Source of the DNA: CAZVEV01 sp964625865
GTDB taxonomy: Bacteria; Planctomycetota; Phycisphaerae; SM23-33
NCBI GenBank assembly: GCA_964625865.1
Contig: CAZVEV010000048.1
Span: 1 to 28,667, forward strand
Direction of reading: 5' to 3'
Length of the DNA: 28,667 bases
The position numbers were made by a program, and so were the translations under genes. Shown piece after piece: positions 15,506 to 21,995 of this stretch (positions are counted from its first letter, which is position 1; every line of letters begins with the position of its first letter). Under the pieces are notes generated by a model, which worked only from the letters and a program-made list of their open reading frames with translations, searched no databases and had not been told where the DNA came from.

Positions 15506-15901
15506 CTATGCGGTGGCTTCGTGCGTTGCCGCACTTTGCGGCACTGCCGCGGGGCGACGACGCCTCGTGGTGACGCGAAGCTGGACGATCTCGGCTATGT
15601 GGCTGATCTTCCGCAGTTTTCTTTCACCGAGGATCTCTCGGGCTGCGGTCACGCTGATGGTTGCAGCTTCCAGGAACTCCCTCTTGGTGACCGCACGATG
15701 GAAGGCAGCGGGTTTTACCGTAAGACGCTCCTGGGTGATGAGCTTTGCTTCGAACTCGTCCGAGCAAACGGCGCCTACGCCATGCTCGACCATCTGGCCG
15801 CGGATGGCTCTGACAAGCTCTTGCTCCTGGGCCTCGATTTGCTGGCGTTGCTGTCGCAACAGGCCGAGGCGCTGAACTTGCTGTTCGATGATTCTAGTCA
15901 C
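15506..15901 (-). CDS. coiled-coil protein of unknown function
   Basis: 131 residues if started at the GTG at 15901, which has AAGGAG 7 nt upstream; an open frame continues to a GTG at 16021 (171 residues) without a good Shine-Dalgarno. Residues 1-35 are a Gln/Glu-rich coiled coil ('IIEQQVQRLGLLRQQRQQIEAQEQELV'), then a compact part ('SDEFEAKLITQERLTVKPAAFHRAV', 'LEAATISVTAAREILGERKLRKIS'). The layout is reminiscent of small phage or plasmid DNA-associated proteins, but I do not recognise a family. It follows the Arg-rich peptide gene by 25 nt and ends at a hairpin. Confidence 0.65.
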   Translation of the reverse strand: MTRIIEQQVQRLGLLRQQRQQIEAQEQELVRAIRGQMVEHGVGAVCSDEFEAKLITQERLTVKPAAFHRAVTKREFLEAATISVTAAREILGERKLRKISHIAEIVQLRVTTRRRRPAAVPQSAATHEATA

Positions 15902-15926
15902 CTGTTTGCTCCTTCGTGATTGTGGC

Positions 15927-16079
15927 TCACCGGCGATTGCGGCGGCGATACGCTCGAACGATGGTCGTGCCGCCGCGGGGCTTGCTTCGACCGTGACGTC
16001 GTACGTGATGGCGGTAGGCACTGGCGTGGCGCGAACGCCTGACGAACGCTGACAAGATTGATTTCCAGTTCGAAGACAT
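15927..16079 (-). CDS. Arg-rich 50-residue peptide
   Basis: Starts at ATG 16079 behind a near-perfect AGGAGGTGAAG Shine-Dalgarno, the strongest in the island. The product is very basic with a short hydrophobic start (MSSNWKSILSAFV) and a run of Arg and His, ending RRRNRR. Such a charge suggests nucleic-acid or membrane binding, as inference only. The other frame across this stretch is also open (the longer version of the downstream gene), so the coding frame is not certain. Confidence 0.45.
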   Translation of the reverse strand: MSSNWKSILSAFVRRSRHASAYRHHVRRHGRSKPRGGTTIVRAYRRRNRR

Positions 16080-16136
16080 CTTCACCTCCTTCCAGGAAGG
16101 TTGATTGGTTGGGAATGATCGCAGTGCATGAAAGAA

Positions 16137-16217
16137 GGGCCCGCCGAGGTCCTGGCGGTTGCGTGCGCCACCGTTGGGTGGCACAGGCCTGTCCGTTGGG
16201 ACAACCTCGGCGGGCCC
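16137..16217 (-). terminator. hairpin upstream of the Arg-rich peptide gene / after DUF4230 gene
   Basis: Perfect 14-bp arms (GGGCCCGCCGAGGT at 16137-16150 and its complement at 16204-16217), with a smaller stem (GCGCCACC..GGTGGC-like) in the loop. On the minus strand the sequence after the stem is CTTCTTTC, T-rich. It begins 14 nt after the DUF4230 stop. Confidence 0.6.
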
Positions 16218-16230
16218 GGTTTCCGGGCAG

Positions 16231-16866
16231 CTATTCGAAAAGAAGACTCACACCGGCTGGGGCCTTTAACATCGATGCGACATCATTCAACTGTTGGACG
16301 ATCTCCTTCCGCGTGGGCAACATGCCCTGTCGGTTGGCAAACTCCAAGGCGCATTGCCGCAACCGCTTCTCCAGTTGCTTACGCTGCCCGTTGTGAAGCA
16401 GATCCTTGATCTTTGCTGCAGCTGTGCTTTTCGACAAGAAGCCCTCACTGCCCGGTTCAATCGCGAGATCGAGTAGCTCTGGTTCCGGAAGGCGGACGAT
16501 GATTGTGTCTCCGTCGCGACGAATGTCGTCAGCGCCGATCTTCTTCAGGTCGACGCCGTAATGCATACGAACGGTCGCCCACAGCACGCCGTGCCACTGG
16601 CCGAGCCAATCACATTCTTCGTGTTCGATGACGATCTGTGTGGCTATTCGCCGCGTAACGAGGAACACCATCGCCTCGCTTCGCAGGATCGAAAGCGTGA
16701 TCTTCTCGTCGACTCGGACGGGTGCCGCGCCGCAATCGAATCGCGAGAGAGCAAACATGGCCAGAGCAACGATCGCGATTGCCCACAGGGCCCCGGCGAT
16801 GGCCTTTCCGCCTGGTTTGCTCGCCACGGACATGCATGGTCCTCGCGGGGTCATCTGGCCCGACAT
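16231..16866 (-). CDS. DUF4230 membrane-anchored protein
   Basis: 211 residues from ATG 16866. One N-terminal membrane helix ('AIAGALWAIAIVALAMFAL') anchors a DUF4230 domain, seen in 'MVFLVTRRIATQIVIEHEE', 'VRMHYGVDLKKIGADDIRRDGDTIIVRLPEPELLDLAIEP' and following helices. The function of DUF4230 is unknown. Members are single-pass proteins whose domain probably faces outward. The start overlaps the stop of a 30-residue membrane peptide (TGATG), so they are translated together. Position after the E1 gene and within the same strand run ties it loosely to the ubiquitin-like cassette, though a small hairpin lies between. Confidence 0.75.
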   Translation of the reverse strand: MSGQMTPRGPCMSVASKPGGKAIAGALWAIAIVALAMFALSRFDCGAAPVRVDEKITLSILRSEAMVFLVTRRIATQIVIEHEECDWLGQWHGVLWATVRMHYGVDLKKIGADDIRRDGDTIIVRLPEPELLDLAIEPGSEGFLSKSTAAAKIKDLLHNGQRKQLEKRLRQCALEFANRQGMLPTRKEIVQQLNDVASMLKAPAGVSLLFE

Positions 16867-16958
16867 CAGCAACTCGCCACGCGACCAAAAATGGCCAAGA
16901 TCATCAGGACAAGGATGACGAAAAAAACTCCACCGCTATTACTTCGCGTAGTGTGCAT
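16866..16958 (-). CDS. 30-residue membrane peptide
   Basis: A short frame begins at ATG 16958, 5 nt after GAGGAG, and encodes a polar head (MHTTRSNSGG), one hydrophobic helix (VFFVILVLMILAIF) and a short tail ending in Cys. Its TGA overlaps the ATG of the DUF4230 gene. The good ribosome-binding site, clear helix and coupled stop-start support a real gene. It could be a partner or a chaperone for the DUF4230 membrane protein; that is inference. Confidence 0.6.
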   Translation of the reverse strand: MHTTRSNSGGVFFVILVLMILAIFGRVASC

Positions 16959-16998
16959 AGGGACTCCTCGTGTTGGGTTGTTTGGGTTATGCGCAAAT

Positions 16999-17010
16999 GC
17001 CCGAAAGGGC
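16999..17010 (-). terminator. short hairpin after the E1 gene
   Basis: GCCC-GAAA-GGGC; on the minus strand GCCCTTTCGGGC is followed by ATTTGCG. It starts 8 nt after the E1 stop. The stem is short, so any termination is partial. Confidence 0.4.
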
Positions 17011-17018
17011 GAGTGCTT

Positions 17019-17714
17019 CTACAGGACGTTCAGTTCATCGGCCAGCAGATTCAGCGTCAGGTCCCGGCTGGTGGGCAGACCTCGCAGCCAGCGGCTGAAC
17101 TGCGAGATCAGCAGGCCGGCGGCAACGTTCGCCGCGAAGATGGTCATCCGCGACGTGCAGGCGCCGGCATGGGCCTCAGCATGCGGAAAGAGCGTCGACG
17201 CGTAGTGCTTCCGGCTGTCGGTGTCACACGCCGTCAGGATACGGATCACCTCGGCGGTCATCCTGCCATCGGCAAAGAAGGACACGCTGCCTTTGACTGC
17301 GTCCCAGATGAGTTTTCGGGCGTCGATCGTGTCGACGCAGGCAAACACGGCGTTGCCGGTGTTCATGCTCCGGCGGAATCGGTCGTTGATCTCGGTGATC
17401 TGGGCGCGGCTGTTTATCCGCCGACAGTGCTCGGCCGTAGCCTGGACTTTCGGGCGGCCGAGATCTGTCTCCAGATAGCCCTGGCTGGCAAGGTTGCTTT
17501 CCTCGACGGTGTCGAAGTCGACCAGCGTCAGGCGCGGCGCCCCGACGGCGGCAAGCTGCAGGGCAACCTGCCGTCCCAAGGCGCCTACGCCGACAATCGT
17601 GATATCGCACTCGGCCAGCCGATCGGCGGGAACAACGTCCCGCTGCCGGCTGAATCGTTCAGCTTCCGTCATGGGCTTGGATCCCTTCATGGTTGGGTGA
17701 TATCGATCACACAT
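17019..17714 (-). CDS. ThiF/E1-like ubiquitin-activating enzyme
   Basis: 231 residues, a minimal adenylation domain of the ThiF/MoeB/E1 superfamily. It should activate the C-terminus of the ubiquitin-like protein with ATP. Visible are the nucleotide loop 'ITIVGVGALGRQVALQL' (Gly42, Gly44, Gly47), the acidic strand 'LTLVDFDTVEESNLASQGYL' (Asp66, Asp68), 'DLGRPKVQA', and 'CVDTIDARKLIWDA'. Cys186 in 'AGACTSRMTIFAANVAAG' is the likely thioester Cys by position. No zinc CxxC pairs are seen. The ATG at 17714 has GGGAGG 6 nt upstream and overlaps the JAB stop by 8 nt; a later ATG at 17672 is an alternative. Last gene of the Ubl - E2 - JAB - E1 order. Confidence 0.92.
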   Translation of the reverse strand: MCDRYHPTMKGSKPMTEAERFSRQRDVVPADRLAECDITIVGVGALGRQVALQLAAVGAPRLTLVDFDTVEESNLASQGYLETDLGRPKVQATAEHCRRINSRAQITEINDRFRRSMNTGNAVFACVDTIDARKLIWDAVKGSVSFFADGRMTAEVIRILTACDTDSRKHYASTLFPHAEAHAGACTSRMTIFAANVAAGLLISQFSRWLRGLPTSRDLTLNLLADELNVL

Positions 17715-18495
17715 AGGCGACCTCCCTGGCCCACAGGTCCGGCCTGTCGCGAAGTTCGGCCATCACGGCCTCACGTTCGTCCGGCTCCATCTGCTCCAGG
17801 TCTTCGAGCCAATGGTCGCCAAAGCACAGGTCGTCGGTGTCGTCCTGCCATCCGATTCGCCCGAAGAAATGCGGCGCTACTGTGACGCGAACGTTCCGCC
17901 GGTACTCGTTCTGCCAGGCCTCGTGATCGCTGCCATCGAACTCGGTCGAGTAGTCCACTTCGACGGGGAGGTTGATCCGGCCGCCAGGGCCGGTGTTGTG
18001 CTGCAGCCGCGCGAAGGTCTTGCCGCTGCGGGCGACGATGAACATGACGGCCCAGTCGCAGCGGCCAAACGCGCGATCGAAGCATTCCTCGTCCGTACCG
18101 CTGGGCTGCGGACAATCGCCGGGATGCGTGTGTGCCCAGATCCGACAAAACTGCTCGGGCCGGCGGCCGAGGTCGATCTGGTCATCGAAGAAGTCGGCCA
18201 CGCCTTCGTCGTCGAACTCGACAGATGCGACACTGACGGTCTGGCTAACGCTGACGAAGTCCGTCACGAGCAGCAGATCGTCACCGGCGCACACACCGAA
18301 TCCTCCGATCTCGCAATCCCCCTGGTCGCGGAAGTACATCAGCTTCGCCCACGCCGCCGGCGAGAAGCGGAGCACGGGCTGCGACTGGTGGGCGCTACGC
18401 GGCTTCGGTTCGGGCACGTTCGTCCGCTTCTCGGTCTTGCTCGCCGGTTCCGATGGCGGGGTACCTGGCTTTGTTTTCTTCATGGTCGTCTTCAT
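17707..18495 (-). CDS. JAB/JAMM metalloprotease (deubiquitinase-like)
   Basis: 262 residues. The JAMM zinc site is complete: Glu62 ('CEIGGFG'), then His122-T-His124 in 'WAHTHPGDCPQPSGTDEE', Ser132 and Asp135, giving HxHx7Sx2D. Such enzymes cleave after the C-terminal glycine of ubiquitin-like proteins, either to mature the precursor or to remove it from targets. The first ~40 residues are Pro/Lys/Ser-rich and lie inside a 101-nt out-of-frame overlap with the 3' end of the E2-like gene. ATG 18495 is preceded by GGAG; no better later start is seen. A C-terminal ~80-residue acidic region is unassigned. Its stop overlaps the E1 start. Confidence 0.92.
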   Translation of the reverse strand: MKTTMKKTKPGTPPSEPASKTEKRTNVPEPKPRSAHQSQPVLRFSPAAWAKLMYFRDQGDCEIGGFGVCAGDDLLLVTDFVSVSQTVSVASVEFDDEGVADFFDDQIDLGRRPEQFCRIWAHTHPGDCPQPSGTDEECFDRAFGRCDWAVMFIVARSGKTFARLQHNTGPGGRINLPVEVDYSTEFDGSDHEAWQNEYRRNVRVTVAPHFFGRIGWQDDTDDLCFGDHWLEDLEQMEPDEREAVMAELRDRPDLWAREVAYV

Positions 18496-19465
18496 TCCCT
18501 TGCTCCAGTCTTTCCTCGATGCATGGGCACTGCTCGTCGTCCAAGCAGGTCCGGCAGATTGTCTCCCCGCAGTCGGGGCAGGTCGTGATACATCGGCTGC
18601 AATAGCGATCGTCGCACACGGGGCACTCTGTCAGGCATCCACCGCACATGGTCTCGTCGCATCCGCTACAGCACGACGAGCATTCGTCACAGAAGTCTCG
18701 CTCGCAACTGCTGCACCAGTAGCCCTCGTCCTCGGGTAGCGTGTAGCCACAGTCGTAACATGGCCGGCCGTGCCAGTTGCTTAGTGCGACGTACGGCGAG
18801 TCCCCGTTGTACGTCTCCAGCACGCTGCGTATCAGGCAGAACAGGTCGCTCAAACGTCCGTCTTCCACGGCCGCCTTGATCGGGAGCGACGCATCGCCGC
18901 AGCACATCTGCTCGTCACTGACGTGTGGATGCGTCACCACGTTGTTAGGCGCAGCCGGGTGCGGATCCAGGGCGATGACATCGAACGACGCCTGGGGAAT
19001 ATCCGATGCGATCCGTCCAATGTGCAGCCGGACCTCGAACGGCCCGAGGTAGATGCCCTCCAACTCGATCGGCTCGGTCACAACCGAAACCGTTCGGTTG
19101 CTGGGGTCGCAGTCGACCTGGGCGAACTCGTCTTCGAGTTGCCTGAGTTCTTCAGCGATATCCCGCACCGTGGGGATCTTTGTGTCACGGGCATTTATCG
19201 CTTGTTGCGTGTTGCTAACGTGATAAGGCATGTCTCGCAGTCCGGCCTCGAGGCCGCGGACAATCTTTGTCGCCGCCGCCGACCATCCACGCGACATGCA
19301 GATTGCCAGTTTCTGTCGGCCGGTCCGGATCCTGTCGACCTGGTCGAGCAGTGTTCCTGTCTGGCGGTGAACAGTGCTGATTCGCTTGCGCTGCAGTTGG
19401 TTCAGTTGCTCGCGAATCATCTGGGCGATGCGCACGCGCACCTTGCCCGATGGGTCTGTCCTCAT
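18395..19465 (-). CDS. E2-like conjugating domain fused to a RING-like Cys-repeat tail
   Basis: 356 residues. Residues ~10-95 are helical. Residues ~100-232 look like a bacterial E2 (UBC-fold) domain: 'IELEGIYLGPFEVRLHIG' strands, 'FDVIALDPHPAAPNNVVTHPHV', then Cys188-Cys189 in 'DEQMCCGDASLPIKAAV', and 'SVLETYNGDSPYVAL'. THPH at 178-181 followed by Cys after 7 residues parallels the HPN...C motif of eukaryotic E2 enzymes. Residues 236-307 are Cys-rich with CxxC pairs at 236, 251, 259, 266, 274, 281, 289, 296 and 304, a zinc-binding treble-clef or RING-like array. The acidic tail lies in the overlap with the JAB gene. GGAGG precedes ATG 19465; an open frame continues upstream to 19663 without support. 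Likely role: transfer of the ubiquitin-like protein to targets, with a built-in E3-like module. Confidence 0.85.
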   Translation of the reverse strand: MRTDPSGKVRVRIAQMIREQLNQLQRKRISTVHRQTGTLLDQVDRIRTGRQKLAICMSRGWSAAATKIVRGLEAGLRDMPYHVSNTQQAINARDTKIPTVRDIAEELRQLEDEFAQVDCDPSNRTVSVVTEPIELEGIYLGPFEVRLHIGRIASDIPQASFDVIALDPHPAAPNNVVTHPHVSDEQMCCGDASLPIKAAVEDGRLSDLFCLIRSVLETYNGDSPYVALSNWHGRPCYDCGYTLPEDEGYWCSSCERDFCDECSSCCSGCDETMCGGCLTECPVCDDRYCSRCITTCPDCGETICRTCLDDEQCPCIEERLEQGNEDDHEENKARYPAIGTGEQDREADERARTEAA

Positions 19466-19486
19466 GGTGTGTTCCTCCCAGAACAA

Positions 19487-19533
19487 AGGCGCCCGCCCGG
19501 CGGCTGAAGACCAGCCGGCCCGGACGGGCGCCT
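19487..19533 (-). terminator. long hairpin between Ubl and E2-like genes
   Basis: Outer arms of 14 bp (19487-19500 with 19520-19533, one mismatch that pairs as G-U in RNA) and an inner CGGCT/AGCCG stem. On the minus strand TTTGTTC follows. It stands in the leader of the E2-like gene, 9 nt or so before its Shine-Dalgarno, so it may attenuate rather than fully stop transcription. Confidence 0.6.
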
Positions 19534-19568
19534 GTTGGGTTGATTCGGTCAGTTCGGACGTGTTGGCA

Positions 19569-19817
19569 CTACGTGTTGCGCACGGCCCATGCGACATTCG
19601 CGGCGCCCTGGATCTTCGTCGGCGTCGCGCTGATGCGATCGCCTTCCTGCAGCACGCAGTCACGGGCCACGGGCTGACGATTCACGCGGATCAGCAGATC
19701 GTCGGCCTGCTGGGCGGGCAGTCGCTCGGCGATGAACTTGTCGATGGTCGTGTTCGGGGCCACGTCAACGTAGTCCGCGAATCCGGCGCCATGATTGTTG
19801 ATGAACAGTATTTGCAT
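19569..19817 (-). CDS. ubiquitin-like beta-grasp protein (MoaD/ThiS-like)
   Basis: 82 residues with the beta-grasp pattern: first strand 'MQILFINNHGAGFADYVDV', helix 'TTIDKFIAERL', then 'DDLLIRVNRQPVARDCVLQEGDRISATPTKIQG'. The phrase 'LQEGDRISATPTKI' is typical of MoaD/ThiS/ubiquitin-like proteins just before the C-terminal Gly. Unlike ThiS or MoaD it does not end in Gly-Gly; Gly71-Ala72-Ala73 is followed by nine more residues, so cleavage by the neighbouring JAB protease would be needed to expose a C-terminal Gly. The ATG at 19817 follows GGAG. It is the modifier of the E2 - JAB - E1 cassette encoded directly after it. Confidence 0.85.
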   Translation of the reverse strand: MQILFINNHGAGFADYVDVAPNTTIDKFIAERLPAQQADDLLIRVNRQPVARDCVLQEGDRISATPTKIQGAANVAWAVRNT

Positions 19818-19856
19818 GGGTTGCTCCAGTAGGTGCAGATGATTCAAATGACGATG

Positions 19857-19877
19857 CCGGCGCCCCGGTGGCGCCGG
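19857..19877 (-). terminator. GC-rich hairpin upstream of the Ubl gene
   Basis: Perfect 8-bp stem CCGGCGCC / GGCGCCGG with a 5-nt loop, between the 357-residue gene and the Ubl gene. Only CATCGTC follows on the minus strand, so intrinsic termination is doubtful. Confidence 0.4.
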
Positions 19878-19929
19878 TCCTGGGGGGCAGACAGAATGAA
19901 GGGCCCGGTGCATCAAGGCGAGCGGTGTG

Positions 19930-21003
19930 TCAGATCATGAACATTTCGGTATCGCACTCGCCGCAGTACGGTGTGCCGATTTCGGCCAGGTCGTCGTAGG
20001 AGCAACTAGCGACACGGTGGCAGTCAGGACATTGCCACTGGCGCGAGAATGCCCTATGGGCTATGCGCATCGCTTGCTCGATGATCGGCCAGTGCCTGTT
20101 GGCGACGATTTCTTCACTGGCTGGCCACTGGCCGATAGTGCACTTGGCGCCGTCAGGATCCGTCGTGATACAGCCGTCGCCCTCGCCCTCACCTTCAACG
20201 TCGTAGTCGATGATGGTCACAGCGATACCTTCGGGCTTGAACAACACATCCGCAACACCGCCGCTGACGGACACTATCACCCCTGGCCTGAAGCATCTCC
20301 ACCGCTCTGCATCTGCGGCCGGGCTGGGGGACTCCTGCCGTCCCCGCGGCCGGGGGATGTACTCGGCCACGACCTCGGCGACGAGCGCCATGGTATCCGC
20401 GTCCCACTCTTTGTCCGGATTGTGGAACTCCCTCTCAGCCTCCACGTCCAGATACAGCAGGTCGTGGATCCGTTGCACGCCTGGATGGACGGCCTCCTCC
20501 CCTCCAGGTGACGGCCGGAACGTCTGAGCGTCAAGGTTGATTCGCTCGCATAGCCGGTCCACGTCCCCGAAGCCCAGCGCCTCCAGGCGCCCGCCGTCCG
20601 TGGCGATTTCCCTGATGGCCAGGTCCGGTATCTCGTCAATGCCTTGCAGATTCTCCGCCTGGTGAAAACGCAACGCGGCCAAGACCGTCGCCAGTTCACG
20701 GTCGTCGACGAGGTTGGGGGTCGCCACGGAGTCCGCGTGGAGGTTGACGGCTCGGATGATACACTCGGCGTTGGCCTCCCTTTCAGGGCCTACGATGGTT
20801 CGCCACTTGGCTGCGTCGCGAACCATCAGCACGGCGACTTCTTCCCCGTGTGCGTCGCGGATCTCGATCCATTGCTTGCCTTCGTCTTCGTCCTCTCCAT
20901 CGATCCACGACCATGTCCACGGCAAAGGCGAGTGTGTCGCCGTGTCCTGTCGGGCACAAGCATCTTCGAGGATCGCCTTAATCTGTCGTTCATTCTCTGT
21001 CAT
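19930..21003 (-). CDS. unknown protein with C-terminal zinc ribbon
   Basis: 357 residues in several parts. Residues ~25-90 ('PWTWSWID...IEIRDAHGEEVAVLMVRD...ANAECIIRAVNLH') resemble a module common in phage Ead/Ea22-like hypothetical proteins. Residues 99-156 are a module shared with the next gene upstream ('VDDRELATVLAALRFHQAEN'). Residues ~170-250 are helical, then a beta stretch 'GVIVSVSGGVADVLFKPEGIAVTIIDYDVEG'. Cysteines 325/328 and 347/350 form a zinc ribbon at the very end. AAGGAG lies 7 nt before the ATG. It precedes the Ubl gene and could be an adaptor or a target of the conjugation cassette; that is inference. Confidence 0.75.
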   Translation of the reverse strand: MTENERQIKAILEDACARQDTATHSPLPWTWSWIDGEDEDEGKQWIEIRDAHGEEVAVLMVRDAAKWRTIVGPEREANAECIIRAVNLHADSVATPNLVDDRELATVLAALRFHQAENLQGIDEIPDLAIREIATDGGRLEALGFGDVDRLCERINLDAQTFRPSPGGEEAVHPGVQRIHDLLYLDVEAEREFHNPDKEWDADTMALVAEVVAEYIPRPRGRQESPSPAADAERWRCFRPGVIVSVSGGVADVLFKPEGIAVTIIDYDVEGEGEGDGCITTDPDGAKCTIGQWPASEEIVANRHWPIIEQAMRIAHRAFSRQWQCPDCHRVASCSYDDLAEIGTPYCGECDTEMFMI

Positions 21004-21097
21004 TGGCTATTCTCCTTCATACTCAACTCCGCCGGCAAAGTAACCGTGAATGTAGGGGGTTGTTCGAGTTCGTTTGGCTCGGGCAATGTCCATATCT

Positions 21098-21553
21098 TCA
21101 CGTGGACTCCCGGTCTGACAGGTCGATGCGCGTCACGTTGCCGGAGTGATCCATTACATCGAGGACAGGCGGAAGCGAACCGGGGCCAGCCATGATTCTG
21201 TGGGTCTTCTCCGAAGCCACAACAGGGTCGGTCGCGTTCAGATCGATCGTGTAGACGATGCGGAAGAGCGGCTCATCGCCACCCTCCCTGTCTGGGGGCT
21301 CGATTGTCAGACCGCCCTTGCCCCGGAACTCACGGCGGTTCAGTTTCTCACAGAGGTCTTCAACTCCGTGGAAGTCCAGGGAAGTGGGCCTTTCGCCGCC
21401 CGTGGCGATTTCTCGGATAGCCTGATCAGGTATCTCATCGGTGCCCTGCAGGTTCTCGGCCTGGTGAAACCACAACGCCGCCAGGATCGTCGCCAGTTCA
21501 CGATCATCCACGGCCAGTACGACCTCGCCGTATTCCTTCATGTTCATCACCAT
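21098..21553 (-). CDS. unknown protein sharing a duplicated module
   Basis: 151 residues. Residues ~15-75 repeat the module of the following gene with about 70 percent identity ('DDRELATILAALWFHQAEN', 'DEIPDQAIREIATGG'). The rest ('IVYTIDLNATDPVVASEKTHRIMAGPGSLPPVLDVMDHSGNVTRIDL') is unique and beta-rich. The ATG overlaps the stop of the 88-residue gene (ATGGTGA), with no clear Shine-Dalgarno, so it is probably translated by coupling. An internal ATG at 21541 is an alternative. Confidence 0.65.
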   Translation of the reverse strand: MVMNMKEYGEVVLAVDDRELATILAALWFHQAENLQGTDEIPDQAIREIATGGERPTSLDFHGVEDLCEKLNRREFRGKGGLTIEPPDREGGDEPLFRIVYTIDLNATDPVVASEKTHRIMAGPGSLPPVLDVMDHSGNVTRIDLSDREST

Positions 21554-21813
21554 GCTGCCGGACGAGGCGAAAGTCCGGTGGCCGCCGGGGAAGTACCTGC
21601 GCGGACGGAGCGACAGTCAGGATTGCCCACGGTCACCAAGCCGCCGTTAGCGGGGCACACGAGTTCGGCCACGCTCTCGTTGTGAACAGCCAGGCTACGA
21701 TTGACGGCCGACAATTCGGCCTCACCGTCATTCTCGACGGCATGGACGACGTTTCCGCCGAGCATCTCCAGTTCCTTCGGCTGAAGCTCGACTGCTCTGA
21801 CAATACTGCTCAT
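21547..21813 (-). CDS. small unknown protein, first gene of the island operon
   Basis: 88 residues from ATG 21813, chosen because AAGGAG lies 7 nt upstream; an open frame extends to 21945 without a ribosome-binding site. The N-terminal half has the look of a short phage-type protein ('IVRAVELQPKELEMLGGNVVHAVENDGEAELSAVN' in parts). I do not recognise a family. Its position after an AT-rich promoter makes it the first gene of the minus-strand run leading into the ubiquitin-like cassette. Confidence 0.6.
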   Translation of the reverse strand: MSSIVRAVELQPKELEMLGGNVVHAVENDGEAELSAVNRSLAVHNESVAELVCPANGGLVTVGNPDCRSVRAGTSPAATGLSPRPAAW

Positions 21814-21967
21814 GGGTACGCTCCTTGTCCCTGTGGGACGGTTGATGAAAACGAGAACGGGAACCGGCAGGCCTGCACAGTTCCCGACATGCTGCGATCT
21901 GTGCGGCGGGAATGAACGGACATCCCCCGGCGATATGAGAAACACATATCTAACTTCCCTTCATATA

Positions 21968-21995
21968 TTTATAGCTCTTTTTCTTGAAAAGTTAA
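21968..21995 (-). promoter_or_regulatory. AT-rich promoter candidate of the island operon
   Basis: On the minus strand TTAACT, 16 nt, TATAAA, inside the most AT-rich stretch of the window. The leader to the 88-residue gene is about 150 nt. Confidence 0.5.

Noticed and set aside
16722..17885. 387-codon plus-strand open frame opposite the E1 gene
   Set aside because: Arg/Pro/Gly-rich shadow; the minus-strand E1 has the nucleotide-binding motif and a strong ribosome-binding site.
17019..19817. PRTRC-type plasmid cassette
   Set aside because: PRTRC also has ThiF, JAB and ubiquitin-like members, but no ParB-like or other PRTRC proteins are seen and an E2-like gene is present instead.
17019..19817. 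CBASS type II system with E1-E2 and JAB proteins
   Set aside because: No cyclic-nucleotide synthase (CD-NTase) or effector gene is visible anywhere in the window.
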